This document shows positions 15,140 through 21,651 of a DNA stretch of 23,088 nucleotides, piece after piece; within the stretch, counting starts at the first letter, position 1; the number at the start of each line of letters is the position of its first letter. A program made the translations under genes and the position numbers. The notes beneath the pieces were generated by a model, which worked only from the letters and a program-made list of their open reading frames with translations, searched no databases and was not told the DNA's origin. Origin of the DNA: Lachnospiraceae bacterium (GTDB lineage: Bacteria > Bacillota > Clostridia > Lachnospirales > Lachnospiraceae); the NCBI GenBank assembly GCA_900766915.1, contig CAAFXE010000065.1, positions 1 to 23,088 of the forward strand, read 5' to 3'.

Positions 15140-15981
15140 TTTTGTTTCCTCCGAAGGGTATGAATTTTCGGTGTAATGATACAGCCAGTCAATAAGCATA
15201 CTATGGAAATACCAAAGAACCACAGAGCATAGTCCAAATCCACTTGGTATAGGCTGTTGCTGCCTTTGAGGGCTTGTAACTGCGCCAATGTTACCGGAGA
15301 AATTTTGTAAAACCACGGCAACCATTCATTTGCCACAGTAATGTCCATAAGAACAAACCCTGCAGAAATGAAAGTTCCCGCGTATCCCCCCGTCGCATAA
15401 TTAAGAAAATAGGTTAACAAACCCAACCAAGCACAGCATGCAAAGCTTAATAGGAAACTAAGTGCTGTCGCCTGCATGGGCGTGTATGTGCCAATCAGAT
15501 AATCATCAACAATGAATTGTATGCCGTACTGTCTCATCGCCATGCTTCTTGCAAGCGTTCCCCAGACCTTTCCCCAGCCATCTCGAAATTCCAGATTAGG
15601 AAGAAGGGAAAGAATGCTGCTTAGGAAGATTATGAGCACATAAAGAAAAGAAAGGGCGAATATATACATACAATGTCCCGTAACCCAAGGAAAGTAACCT
15701 GCTCGGGGCAGAATGTATTTTTGTATATCACTATTGAAGGGTGCATCACAGAACAACGCTAAGGCTCCTGCCATGATGACAAGCTGGCAGATATAGTCGC
15801 TTGTAATGTGGGGAAATGCCCAGGGCCTGACGGGGAAACCTACATCTCGTGAAAAATCCAACACGCCCTGTAAATTGGAAAATACAAAAATTGCAACAAG
15901 AATGAAAACCATCAGGATTCTCTGATTTGTACGAACCAATTTCATTTGAAAAGAAAACACCCGTCGAGTTTTATTCCACAT
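15136..15981 (-). CDS. ABC-2-type permease subunit B
   Basis: 281 residues with about six hydrophobic membrane segments, for example ILMVFILVAIFVFS near 23-36, YICQLVIMAGALALF, YIFALSFLYVLIIFLSS, LSFLLSFACCAWLGLL, and the last, ALWFFGISIVCLLTGCII. A short basic cytoplasmic tail (HTLRRKQK) follows. A cytoplasmic N-terminus with many Lys/Arg (MWNKTRRVFSF) precedes the first segment. The start is ATG 15981 with AGGAG. It overlaps permease A by 11 bases and the ATPase gene by 4. It pairs with permease A and the E-loop ATPase to form the exporter. The exact subfamily is not recognised; the substrate is unknown. Confidence 0.8.
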   Translation of the reverse strand: MWNKTRRVFSFQMKLVRTNQRILMVFILVAIFVFSNLQGVLDFSRDVGFPVRPWAFPHITSDYICQLVIMAGALALFCDAPFNSDIQKYILPRAGYFPWVTGHCMYIFALSFLYVLIIFLSSILSLLPNLEFRDGWGKVWGTLARSMAMRQYGIQFIVDDYLIGTYTPMQATALSFLLSFACCAWLGLLTYFLNYATGGYAGTFISAGFVLMDITVANEWLPWFYKISPVTLAQLQALKGSNSLYQVDLDYALWFFGISIVCLLTGCIITPKIHTLRRKQK

Positions 15982-16801
15982 CCCGCATTCTCCTTTCGAC
16001 TCTTTTCGCAAACAAGCGGTAGCATAAGAGAATGAGAACAAAAACTGCTACTGTGGTAGCAACTAGGGTAACAGTATCCGAGTATATTTTTCCCCGAGCA
16101 CAGAGAAATATCTCTAAGCGCAGTGCGTTGGGGATAATCGGCAAACGACCAATTTGCGTGAGAAAAAAACGAAAAATGAACGGCGCGCAGATTGCCACAT
16201 AACGGTTGGGGAAATAGGCGGAAGCACACAGACCAACACTTGCCCAAAGTGCCCCACCCAAGAAACTGATATAGAGAACAATGGCAAAATAGGGCCACCC
16301 ATTTCCAATGGAAAGAGTCCCGGAAAAAGGGATCCAGCTGGTTTCAAAAATTTGCTCAGGAGTCACGAGGGGAAGATAGGTTGCCAATGCCAGAATAAAG
16401 ATCAAGCCACCGAGGAATAATGTCATTCCACCCAACATAGATGCTACTAGGAATTTGGAACGTGCATAGGCATATTTACCACACCGGGAAATTTTGTAGA
16501 TACTCATACCCCCATCAGTTTCCTGACAATAGTTTGTGCAAAAAGGGATTGCTGCCATAATAGCTGCGAAATATTCCGAGAAAACGCCGCCGAAGGAAAA
16601 GGAGTTGAAGAAGTAATACAGAACGCATATGGACGTATTCTCTCCGCTGATCAGAGGGGTGATAAAAAAATTTTGTAAATCCTGCCAGTTGTCAAAACAA
16701 AAGCCCAAAAACACCCCAAAAACAGCAAGCAGGAACGGAATCTTCATACCCATTTTGAAGTCGGCTCTTACTGTGTGGAAAAATGCGGCATTACCCTCCA
16801 T
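15971..16801 (-). CDS. ABC-2-type permease subunit A
   Basis: 276 residues with about six membrane segments: IPFLLAVFGVFLGFCF (about 21-36), GGVFSEYFAAIMAAIPF, MLGGMTLFLGGLIFILALA, YFAIVLYISFLGGALWASVG, a segment around YVAICAPFIFRFFL, and TLVATTVAVFVLILLCYRLF. A basic tail (AKRVERRMRDVE) follows. Between segments 2 and 3 lies a cytoplasmic loop with TDGGMSIYKISRCGK, the coupling-helix region seen in ABC-2 permeases. It starts inside the end of the lipoprotein gene (11-base overlap) and overlaps permease B by 11, so all four genes are translated together. It presumably heterodimerises with permease B. Confidence 0.8.
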   Translation of the reverse strand: MEGNAAFFHTVRADFKMGMKIPFLLAVFGVFLGFCFDNWQDLQNFFITPLISGENTSICVLYYFFNSFSFGGVFSEYFAAIMAAIPFCTNYCQETDGGMSIYKISRCGKYAYARSKFLVASMLGGMTLFLGGLIFILALATYLPLVTPEQIFETSWIPFSGTLSIGNGWPYFAIVLYISFLGGALWASVGLCASAYFPNRYVAICAPFIFRFFLTQIGRLPIIPNALRLEIFLCARGKIYSDTVTLVATTVAVFVLILLCYRLFAKRVERRMRDVE

Positions 16802-17945
16802 AGGTCAAATCCTTTCCTGTGATGGCATTAAAACGGTCTGCAGATCCAAAATCGCTCCGCGAACCTGTCACCTTTTCGTTTACCTGCCGAAAGAACCAGT
16901 AAGGAGTCAGAACCAATTCATCGTCTTGCTTTACCGGAATATACTCCACCCAAATATCTTCGATTTTTCGTGGAGCATCGAGAATCTGCAAGTCGTATTT
17001 GTCCTTAAGCAGAGCAATAGCTTGCTCCATTTTCAGAATCGGTTGCGGATCGGAAGACGCCTCTATCGTACATGGGAAGGATACTGTACATGTTTGAATC
17101 CCTTCGCCGTTGAGCATGATTGTCGCTTTTACGGCCGGAGATGCTCCAAAATTTTCATAGCTAGAAGCAATCGGTTCATCAAATCCAATAAGGGGAATTT
17201 CATCCCAGGCAAAATTAAACTGCAAATAGCAGACATCCTCAGCTGCTGTCAGGTTGATAGGTGTAATTCCCAGCTGAACATAAGTGCCACCCTCTCCGAA
17301 TAATTCCTGTTGAAAATCCATAACTTCCCTACTGGATAGTGTAACACTTCTGAACAGGATCGGTTCCCAGGCAATCCCCAGCTGGGTTAACAAATCCCTA
17401 CCAAATTCTTGCATTTCCTCTGCGGACATAAAAGAAAGATCGTGTGGCACAGCATCGGGATGTTCTAACGTATGGTAATACATCAAAGTTTCCAAGTCCT
17501 GAGTAGGTCGCTCTTCCGACTCAAAATTATATGTTCTGAAATAAATTGAATCCTCATATACCACAAGTTGTTTCCCACTGGATTCATCATAGACGATACA
17601 GTTGCTGCGATTCTCTCTCGTATAACTGCCGTGGCCCTCCGGGCAGAAGAGATTGAACAGTCGCTCCGGATCACAATCCACCATTTTCAAAGTATAAGTA
17701 CTATATTGGTTTTTATCTGGAATAACTGCTGAAGCATCAATGTAAAGGTTATCGCAGAGTTCCTGGCTAACATGTTGGATATTGCTTGTTTCGCAGGAAT
17801 TTGCAGTTTCTTTTTCGCTAACGCCGCAGGACGTATCTGTGTTTCTACCAACATCAGGAAGCCTATCCGACTCCTGTTTTCCGCAGCCAATCAAACATAC
17901 AGAAAGCATAGTCAACCAAGCAATTGTTTGAAAAATCTTTTTCAT
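16791..17945 (-). CDS. Lipoprotein, first gene of the ABC operon
   Basis: 384 residues. A type II signal peptide (MKKIFQTIAWLTMLSV) leads to a lipobox LIGC with Cys21 as lipidation site, so the mature protein should be anchored outside the membrane. After a Ser/Thr/Glu-rich linker (22-60) the rest is a soluble domain. Its C-terminal part (PYWFFRQVNEKV ... RFNAITGKDL) recalls PepSY/YycI-like folds, but I cannot assign a family. GGGGATG precedes ATG 17945; an upstream in-frame ATG at 17981 would spoil the signal peptide. It overlaps the permease gene by 11 bases. Extracytoplasmic lipoproteins next to E-loop transporters can bind the antimicrobial (as LanI does), but LanI proteins are shorter. 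Function is therefore open. Confidence 0.75.
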   Translation of the reverse strand: MKKIFQTIAWLTMLSVCLIGCGKQESDRLPDVGRNTDTSCGVSEKETANSCETSNIQHVSQELCDNLYIDASAVIPDKNQYSTYTLKMVDCDPERLFNLFCPEGHGSYTRENRSNCIVYDESSGKQLVVYEDSIYFRTYNFESEERPTQDLETLMYYHTLEHPDAVPHDLSFMSAEEMQEFGRDLLTQLGIAWEPILFRSVTLSSREVMDFQQELFGEGGTYVQLGITPINLTAAEDVCYLQFNFAWDEIPLIGFDEPIASSYENFGASPAVKATIMLNGEGIQTCTVSFPCTIEASSDPQPILKMEQAIALLKDKYDLQILDAPRKIEDIWVEYIPVKQDDELVLTPYWFFRQVNEKVTGSRSDFGSADRFNAITGKDLTYGG

Positions 17946-17979
17946 GCCGTCATCCCCTATAAAATCAAATTTTTTGCAC

Positions 17980-17990
17980 AAAAACTGTTA
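17980..17990. promoter_or_regulatory. Shared 11-base word, candidate GntR operator copy 2
   Basis: AAAAACTGTTA on the plus strand, 35 bases upstream of the lipoprotein ATG. It is identical to 14410-14420. No good sigma-A promoter was found close by: TTGACA occurs near 18030-18035 on the minus strand, but without a matching -10. Confidence 0.3.
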
Positions 17991-17991
17991 T

Positions 17992-18270
17992 GTGGATTCT
18001 GTGGTGGTCAGCTGTCAGGATATTTCTATGTCAATAGTAAAGGCTTCGCTAGTGCAAAAACGCCCCATTGATCTGGAAATCCCTTGAAATTGATGATAGG
18101 CAAGCAGATTATGAATACATCTGCTTGTGTTTAACCGCCAAAGATGAGGCGGCTGTTCAGACCGCTGAACAGCCGTTGCTCTCCGCATTTATGGCCGCTA
18201 CTGCCAGCCATATGCAATATCGATAAATGGCTTTTATGTAAAAACAGACAACGCCAAAAGAATAGTGTGA
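17992..18270 (+). pseudogene. Possible decayed gene on the plus strand
   Basis: Three coding-like segments follow one another with two frame changes: GTG 17992 onward (DSVVVSCQDISMSIVKASLV to TGA 18085), then 18068-18226 (RQADYEYICLCLTAKDEAAV and on to SHMQYR), then 18226-18270 (NGFYVKTDNAKRIV). Together they would give about 90 residues ending at TGA 18268-18270. I recognise no family. It lies against the direction of its neighbours in an otherwise empty stretch (17946-18296). It may be a remnant left by an earlier insertion, or chance open frames. Confidence 0.25.
18101..18175. repeat. Three adjacent inverted repeats in the gap before the lipoprotein operon
   Basis: Three repeats follow one another. 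CAAGCAGAT/ATCTGCTTG is at 18101-18109/18119-18127. CCGCC/GGCGG lies around 18135-18152. A perfect 11-bp stem CGGCTGTTCAG/CTGAACAGCCG with a 4-base loop ACCG is at 18150-18175. None is followed by a T-run on either strand, so they are not clear terminators, though they may end the secreted-protein transcript. The second and third overlap and could be alternative structures. Confidence 0.6.
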
Positions 18271-18296
18271 CTAGATTTGTTTATGCAGGGATACGC

Positions 18297-18722
18297 TTAC
18301 GGGTTGTACGCTCCGGTAAGGTAAAGATTGCTTACAGAGGAACTATGGCTCCCCCTTTTCATGGTCAGGTACATCCTGTCCGTTTCGCTGACAACAGTCT
18401 GATAGGGGATTGCATAAGGGGGAACATAATTAGAAAATGTGTGCCAATAGTCAACATTGTTGACGCCTTCGCGGTTCATCCTAGGTGAAAAGACATTGCT
18501 GGCAGACATATTGCTAGAGGGTGTATTATATAGCTGAATTACCCACACCTGCTCAGTGTCTCCCTTCGGATGTGTGTCTTCTACCTGCATATCCCCAACG
18601 AGAAGATCACTATTAAACGTAAAGAAGTAGTTGGGGGACGCTGCCTGCGCAGTAACAGGGATAAACATGGCGACAAGCAAAGTCAAAGTGATGATCGTAC
18701 ACCAAATTTTGCTTTTCTTCAT
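18297..18722 (-). CDS. Secreted beta-rich protein with Sec signal peptide, agr-locus effector candidate
   Basis: 141 residues. A clear Sec signal peptide (MKKSKIWCTIITLTLLVAMF ... TAQA) predicts cleavage after Ala27, leaving a mature protein of about 114 residues. The mature part is rich in Ser/Asn/Tyr and beta-forming stretches (YFFTFNSDLLVG, TEQVWVIQLYN, VNNVDYWHTFSNYV, DRMYLTMKRGS, NLYLTGAYNP). It has no cysteines and no enzyme motif. It vaguely recalls small secreted beta-sandwich proteins and Sec-secreted bacteriocins, but I cannot place it. AAAGGAGGA precedes ATG 18722. It is the last gene of agrD-agrB-signal peptidase, 152 bases after the peptidase. The position suggests it is quorum-controlled and is the client of that peptidase. 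Confidence 0.75.
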   Translation of the reverse strand: MKKSKIWCTIITLTLLVAMFIPVTAQAASPNYFFTFNSDLLVGDMQVEDTHPKGDTEQVWVIQLYNTPSSNMSASNVFSPRMNREGVNNVDYWHTFSNYVPPYAIPYQTVVSETDRMYLTMKRGSHSSSVSNLYLTGAYNP

Positions 18723-18874
18723 ATTGATTCTCCTCCTTTTAAGATTGGCGTTGCCTGCTTTTATGTGTAAAATATGAATGAATTGATATAAATAAGAAGT
18801 ATTCCGGAAATTTTTTGCCAAGCATTTAGATTCAAGTAGCGAAAGCTTTAACAAAGCCGTTGATTGGGATTAGC

Positions 18875-19480
18875 TTAACTGAAATATTGTTGCAAGTGGA
18901 GGCTCAGGAAAACTTCTCCAATAATATCTGACTCTTTTATCATTCCTAGCATATCATTCCGGCTATCAATTGAATTATTTCTGTTATCCCCCATGACAAA
19001 TACTGTTCCGGCAGTCACATGGTATGTAGTGGTTTGGGTAGAATCTAGAGCCATCATAGGATCGCTTTGTTCAAAATTTAGATATGGTTCTGATTCTATT
19101 TTCCCATTTACATAAACCAAATTATTGTCGTAGTCTAGATTCACAACATCTCCTTCTACAGCAATAATCCGTTTAACAATATATCGTCCCGGCAGGGGCT
19201 TTTCTGAAATATCAATTAATACCACGTCACCTCTTGAATGGATGTGATTTAACTGATTGATCAAAAGAACATCTTTATCCATAAATGTAGGATACATAGA
19301 TTCACCCATGACGACCGCAAGGCGTACAATATGCGTATTAACAAAAGTCGCCATACCGAGAAGCAAAATTAGAATTAAAACGATCTTTACACATATTTTT
19401 ATATATACCTTGCTGCTCTCGGTGTAAATTTGTTTTATAGTTTTTCTCATTGTTTCCATAGTGGGACTTTCGCTGCACAC
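18875..19480 (-). CDS. lepB: Type I signal peptidase (P-type) in the agr operon
   Basis: 201 residues: a cytoplasmic N-terminus, one membrane anchor (IKICVKIVLILILLLGMATF, 27-46), and the S26 catalytic domain outside. Visible boxes are GESMYPTF with nucleophile Ser61, YIVKRIIAVEGD with general-base Lys103, and GDNRNNSIDSR at 164-174. Having Lys, not His, makes it the bacterial P-type rather than the SipW/ER type. It removes signal peptides from Sec-exported proteins. The start at 19480 is chosen because GGAG lies 10-13 bases upstream; Met8 lacks one. It sits 45 bases after agrB and before the secreted-protein gene. A dedicated peptidase here could process the secreted protein, or the AgrD N-terminal part as reported for SpsB in Staphylococcus. 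Confidence 0.9.
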   Translation of the reverse strand: MCSESPTMETMRKTIKQIYTESSKVYIKICVKIVLILILLLGMATFVNTHIVRLAVVMGESMYPTFMDKDVLLINQLNHIHSRGDVVLIDISEKPLPGRYIVKRIIAVEGDVVNLDYDNNLVYVNGKIESEPYLNFEQSDPMMALDSTQTTTYHVTAGTVFVMGDNRNNSIDSRNDMLGMIKESDIIGEVFLSLHLQQYFS

Positions 19481-19525
19481 ATTTCAGAGACTCCGGAGCA
19501 ATTATGAACTGCAGATCAGGTGGAT

Positions 19526-20122
19526 TTATACTTTACTTGTATTGGACTCGCTCGCATGACATATTTTCCCAATGATTAATAGAACTCCTTCTAAACAAAC
19601 TCCGCCAGCTAATGGGCAAAGAATCACTTCGAGTGCAAACAGATACGCAACAAACGCAACTGTGGTGCAGAGAAGAATAGCAGAAACGCATACTGTTCGA
19701 TATTTCTTTTTTTCCTGATCCTCAAGTGGCTTTTCTTTAGTATCCAGCGGGCTAAACAACAGGATACTAACGCATCCGCCTATGAACATCAGCACAGGAA
19801 TGATATCGTTATTCATTTGTTCCATGAACTTTATGCCGAACACCGATATAATTAATGTCAATGATGTGAGTATGGTACATGTCATCTCTGTTCGGGCATG
19901 TACTCCTCCAGCATAAGTACGTAGGAACATGAAAACCATATAAAACAAAATGCTTTCCCCCGGGATTGAAACCATCAACCCAGCGAATACCGTTATGAAT
20001 AAAAAGAAGGAGCGCATAACTAATAGGAAAAAACCATAAACAAATAGTTCTCTATCACCTTCTTCTATCACGGATGACTCAAGAAGTTTTTGCGTAACAT
20101 ATTCCGCAATTCTCGTTGCCAT
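19526..20122 (-). CDS. agrB: AgrB-like membrane peptidase processing the autoinducer precursor
   Basis: 198 residues with several membrane segments (YGFFLLVMRSFFLFITVFAG, SILFYMVFMFL, LTSLTLIISVFGI, VLMFIGGCVSILLF, VSAILLCTTVAFVAYLFALE). The catalytic region RTYAGGVHARTEMTC carries His75 and Cys82, the cysteine-protease pair of AgrB. FSPLDTKEKPLE, a second conserved AgrB segment, is also present. AgrB cleaves AgrD after the ring residues and closes the thiolactone. The start codon ATG at 20122 shares its A with the agrD stop (TAATG), so the two are translationally coupled. Length and motifs are those of a complete member. Confidence 0.95.
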   Translation of the reverse strand: MATRIAEYVTQKLLESSVIEEGDRELFVYGFFLLVMRSFFLFITVFAGLMVSIPGESILFYMVFMFLRTYAGGVHARTEMTCTILTSLTLIISVFGIKFMEQMNNDIIPVLMFIGGCVSILLFSPLDTKEKPLEDQEKKKYRTVCVSAILLCTTVAFVAYLFALEVILCPLAGGVCLEGVLLIIGKICHASESNTSKV

Positions 20123-20268
20123 TACTTGACATTCTTGAAGTGCTTCAGTGCAGCAGGGACTTTAGGCTGATAAAAGCCTACGCAGGTTGTGCTATTTGCA
20201 TCGCGCCGGAGAGTTTTTTCCGCAGCCTTGCGCGCCACAATGGCAATCATCTTCTTATTGTTCTTCAT
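20122..20268 (-). CDS. agrD: AgrD-like cyclic autoinducer peptide precursor
   Basis: 48 residues: an amphipathic basic leader (MKNNKKMIAIVARKAAEKTL), the signal region DANSTTCVGFY with Cys29, and a C-terminal recognition tail QPKVPAALKHFK. CxxFx followed by QPKVP is the standard clostridial AgrD arrangement. AgrB should cut between Tyr33 and Gln34 and make a five-residue thiolactone ring, CVGFY, with an exocyclic tail of uncertain length. AAGGAGGTG lies just ahead of ATG 20268. It is too short to be flagged by common length cut-offs. The mature pheromone would be sensed by the AgrC-like kinase encoded to the right. The final N-terminal trimming site cannot be read from sequence. Confidence 0.93.
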   Translation of the reverse strand: MKNNKKMIAIVARKAAEKTLRRDANSTTCVGFYQPKVPAALKHFKNVK

Positions 20269-20291
20269 ATCATTCACCTCCTTCTAGCGAC

Positions 20292-20320
20292 AAAATAGCA
20301 CATCATTTTTGGCTTTGCAA
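20292..20320 (-). promoter_or_regulatory. agrD operon promoter with dyad over the -35
   Basis: On the minus strand TTGCAA (20320-20315), a 17-base spacer and TATTTT (20297-20292) with an upstream TG (TGCTATTTT) form a good sigma-A promoter. The start would be near 20285, leaving a very short leader before the agrD ribosome-binding site. An imperfect palindrome GCAATAGCTCTTGC (20317-20330) covers the -35 box and could be an operator. Confidence 0.65.
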
Positions 20321-20351
20321 TAGCTCTTGCGGAAGTGCTGATTTTTCGCGC

Positions 20352-20361
20352 AAAACTGCAA
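20352..20361. repeat. Shared word AAAACTGCAA, copy 1 (copy 2 at 20834-20843)
   Basis: AAAACTGCAA occurs at 20352-20361, upstream of the agrD -35 box, and at 20834-20843, upstream of the response-regulator promoter. The word TGCTGATT also recurs (20336-20343 and 20847-20854). These short identities in the two control regions may mark binding sites for the LytTR or XRE regulator. On the minus strand the word reads TTGCAGTTTT, partly like the CAGTT core of known AgrA sites. Confidence 0.35.
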
Positions 20362-20397
20362 GAAATACGTTCCATAGTTGGATATATCTATAAAATC

Positions 20398-20427
20398 TTT
20401 ACAAACTAATGATTCTATAGATATAAT
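20398..20427 (+). promoter_or_regulatory. Promoter of the XRE regulator gene
   Basis: TTTACA (20398-20403), an 18-base spacer and a perfect TATAAT (20422-20427). The start is expected near 20434, about 50 bases before the ATG. The spacer contains TGATTCTATAG (20410-20420), repeated at 20850-20860 ahead of the response-regulator promoter. Confidence 0.7.
20410..20420. repeat. Direct repeat TGATTCTATAG, copy 1
   Basis: An exact 11-base match to 20850-20860. This copy lies inside the XRE promoter spacer; the other lies 12 bases upstream of the response-regulator -35 box. Candidate shared regulatory site. Confidence 0.4.
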
Positions 20428-20485
20428 CTATTGTTCTTTGTTCTCGTTTGCCAGAAATCATGGTATTTTATTTGCGGTGATAAAT

Positions 20486-20815
20486 ATGGATATCAACAAG
20501 AAGCTGATCGGCAAGCGTGTAAAACACCGCAGAGAAGTTTCAGGTTTGTCTCAGGAGCAGTTGGCAGAGAAAATGAATCTTTCTACAAACCACATCTCCA
20601 GTATGGAATGTGGCAAAAGTCTACTCACAACAAAACGATTACTTGAATTGTGCGATATACTGGGTGGTACACCGGACTATTATTTAGTAGGTGAAATTGC
20701 CCCCGAAGCTGATGATATTACAGCCTTGGTAAAACGCTTGTCTCCAGATGAACAAAAAATGTTGTGCCATCTTTTGAATGCTTATCTGGCAAACAGCGAA
20801 AAGGAACTAATATGA
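20486..20815 (+). CDS. XRE-family HTH regulator beside the agr locus
   Basis: 109 residues. The N-terminal XRE/Cro helix-turn-helix reads IGKRVKHRREVSGLSQEQLA, EKMNLSTNHISSMECGKS (recognition helix) and LLELCDILGGTPDYYLVG. The C-terminal ~35 residues are helical (ADDITALVKRLSPDEQKMLC ...) and probably dimerise. The ATG at 20486 follows GGTGA at 20476-20480. The gene is divergent from agrD and sits between agrD and the two-component genes, with its own promoter and a terminator after it. It could repress agrBD or itself; the imperfect palindrome over the agrD -35 box is a candidate site. XRE class is certain, target is inferred. Confidence 0.9.
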   Translation: MDINKKLIGKRVKHRREVSGLSQEQLAEKMNLSTNHISSMECGKSLLTTKRLLELCDILGGTPDYYLVGEIAPEADDITALVKRLSPDEQKMLCHLLNAYLANSEKELI

Positions 20816-20849
20816 TATGCAAAATTGCAAGAAAAAACTGCAAAAATGC

Positions 20850-20860
20850 TGATTCTATAG
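20850..20860. repeat. Direct repeat TGATTCTATAG, copy 2
   Basis: Second exact copy of the 11-base word at 20410-20420, located 12 bases upstream of the TTGACC box that serves the response-regulator gene. Confidence 0.4.
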
Positions 20861-20872
20861 TAGTTGCCTGAT

Positions 20873-20901
20873 TTGACCTTTTTTCTAAATACTGATAAAA
20901 T
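20873..20901 (+). promoter_or_regulatory. Promoter of the response regulator/kinase operon
   Basis: TTGACC (20873-20878), exactly 17 bases, then TAAAAT (20896-20901). The -10 box overlaps the left arm of the 15-bp inverted repeat at 20897-20933, and the predicted start (about 20908) falls inside that arm. Confidence 0.7.
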
Positions 20902-20933
20902 AGGCTTACACCACTAGTGTGTAAGCCTATTTT
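20897..20933. terminator. 15-bp perfect inverted repeat: terminator of the XRE gene and/or operator
   Basis: AAAATAGGCTTACAC and GTGTAAGCCTATTTT flank a 7-base loop. The A-run/T-run ends make it a bidirectional-type intrinsic terminator for the XRE transcript. Because it also covers the -10 and start site of the next promoter, transcripts from that promoter contain only part of the stem and escape termination. It may double as an operator. Confidence 0.7.
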
Positions 20934-20951
20934 CCATTTGTGAGGTTGCCT

Positions 20952-21650
20952 ATGAAAATTCTGATTTGCGACGATGAACAAACCTACCTAAATACCTTGC
21001 AGATTCATATCGAAGAGTACATGATGAGTCACCATATTCCATGTGTGATTACAGCACTGACAGATCCTACTCGAATTCAAAAAGACACCGAAGTATTCGA
21101 CCTAGCTTTCCTGGACATTCAGATGCCTGGCATAGATGGGATCGCACTAGCAAAGCACCTGCGTCGGAATAACCCAAAGCTTGCTCTGTTTTTTGTAACC
21201 AATTATGATGAATACCAGGATGAAGCCATGGACCTGCAGGCATTTCGTTTCTTTGAGAAGCCCTTTAATGTAAATCGTTTGTATGCAGGGCTGGATAAGG
21301 CCATGGAATACATTGACGGGGCTTATGTAGATTTATTTTTGTCAGAGAATGGTGCGCAGCAGAGGGTAACTGCTGATGACATATTGTATGTAACGCGGGA
21401 CGGCCGTAGAGTTTTGGTTTGTACAACAAGTAAAGAGTATTCTGTAGCTGAAAAATTTGACGATCTTTGCAATAAGATGCCGCAGCTATTCTTTTACCCC
21501 GTGCATAAGTCCTTCCTTGTAAATTTACACTATGTAGAGCGGTATACATATTCAGAGCTTCTCCTGACAAATGGGTTCCGTATTCCAATTGCACCCAGAA
21601 GGCAATCCGCATTTCATAAATTCTGGTTTGAGTATTTACGGAGGCGATGA
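20952..21650 (+). CDS. agrA: LytTR-family response regulator (AgrA-like)
   Basis: 232 residues. The receiver domain (1-120) has the acidic pair Asp7/Asp8 (ICDDEQ), phospho-acceptor Asp55 (FLDIQMPGIDG) and the conserved lysine in FFEKPF. The LytTR DNA-binding domain follows (about 130-230): TADDILYVTRDGRRVLVCTT, then FYPVHKSFLVNLHYVERY and GFRIPIAPRRQSAF. This is the usual architecture of AgrA, which activates agr promoters when phosphorylated. ATG 20952 follows GAGG at a spacing of about 7; an in-frame GTG at 20940 is less likely. The kinase gene begins one base after its stop. Its targets may be the promoters with shared words around 20350 and 20840. Confidence 0.93.
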   Translation: MKILICDDEQTYLNTLQIHIEEYMMSHHIPCVITALTDPTRIQKDTEVFDLAFLDIQMPGIDGIALAKHLRRNNPKLALFFVTNYDEYQDEAMDLQAFRFFEKPFNVNRLYAGLDKAMEYIDGAYVDLFLSENGAQQRVTADDILYVTRDGRRVLVCTTSKEYSVAEKFDDLCNKMPQLFFYPVHKSFLVNLHYVERYTYSELLLTNGFRIPIAPRRQSAFHKFWFEYLRRR

Positions 21651-21651
21651 T

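Noticed and set aside
18297..18722. Calling the secreted protein a lantibiotic or other modified peptide
   Set aside because: It has a Sec signal peptide, a mature part of about 114 residues without cysteine, and no modification enzyme gene nearby.
18874..18883. CTTAACTGAA (minus strand TTCAGTTAAG), close to one half of the staphylococcal AgrA site
   Set aside because: It overlaps the stop codon of the signal peptidase gene and has no second half at the expected 12-base spacing.
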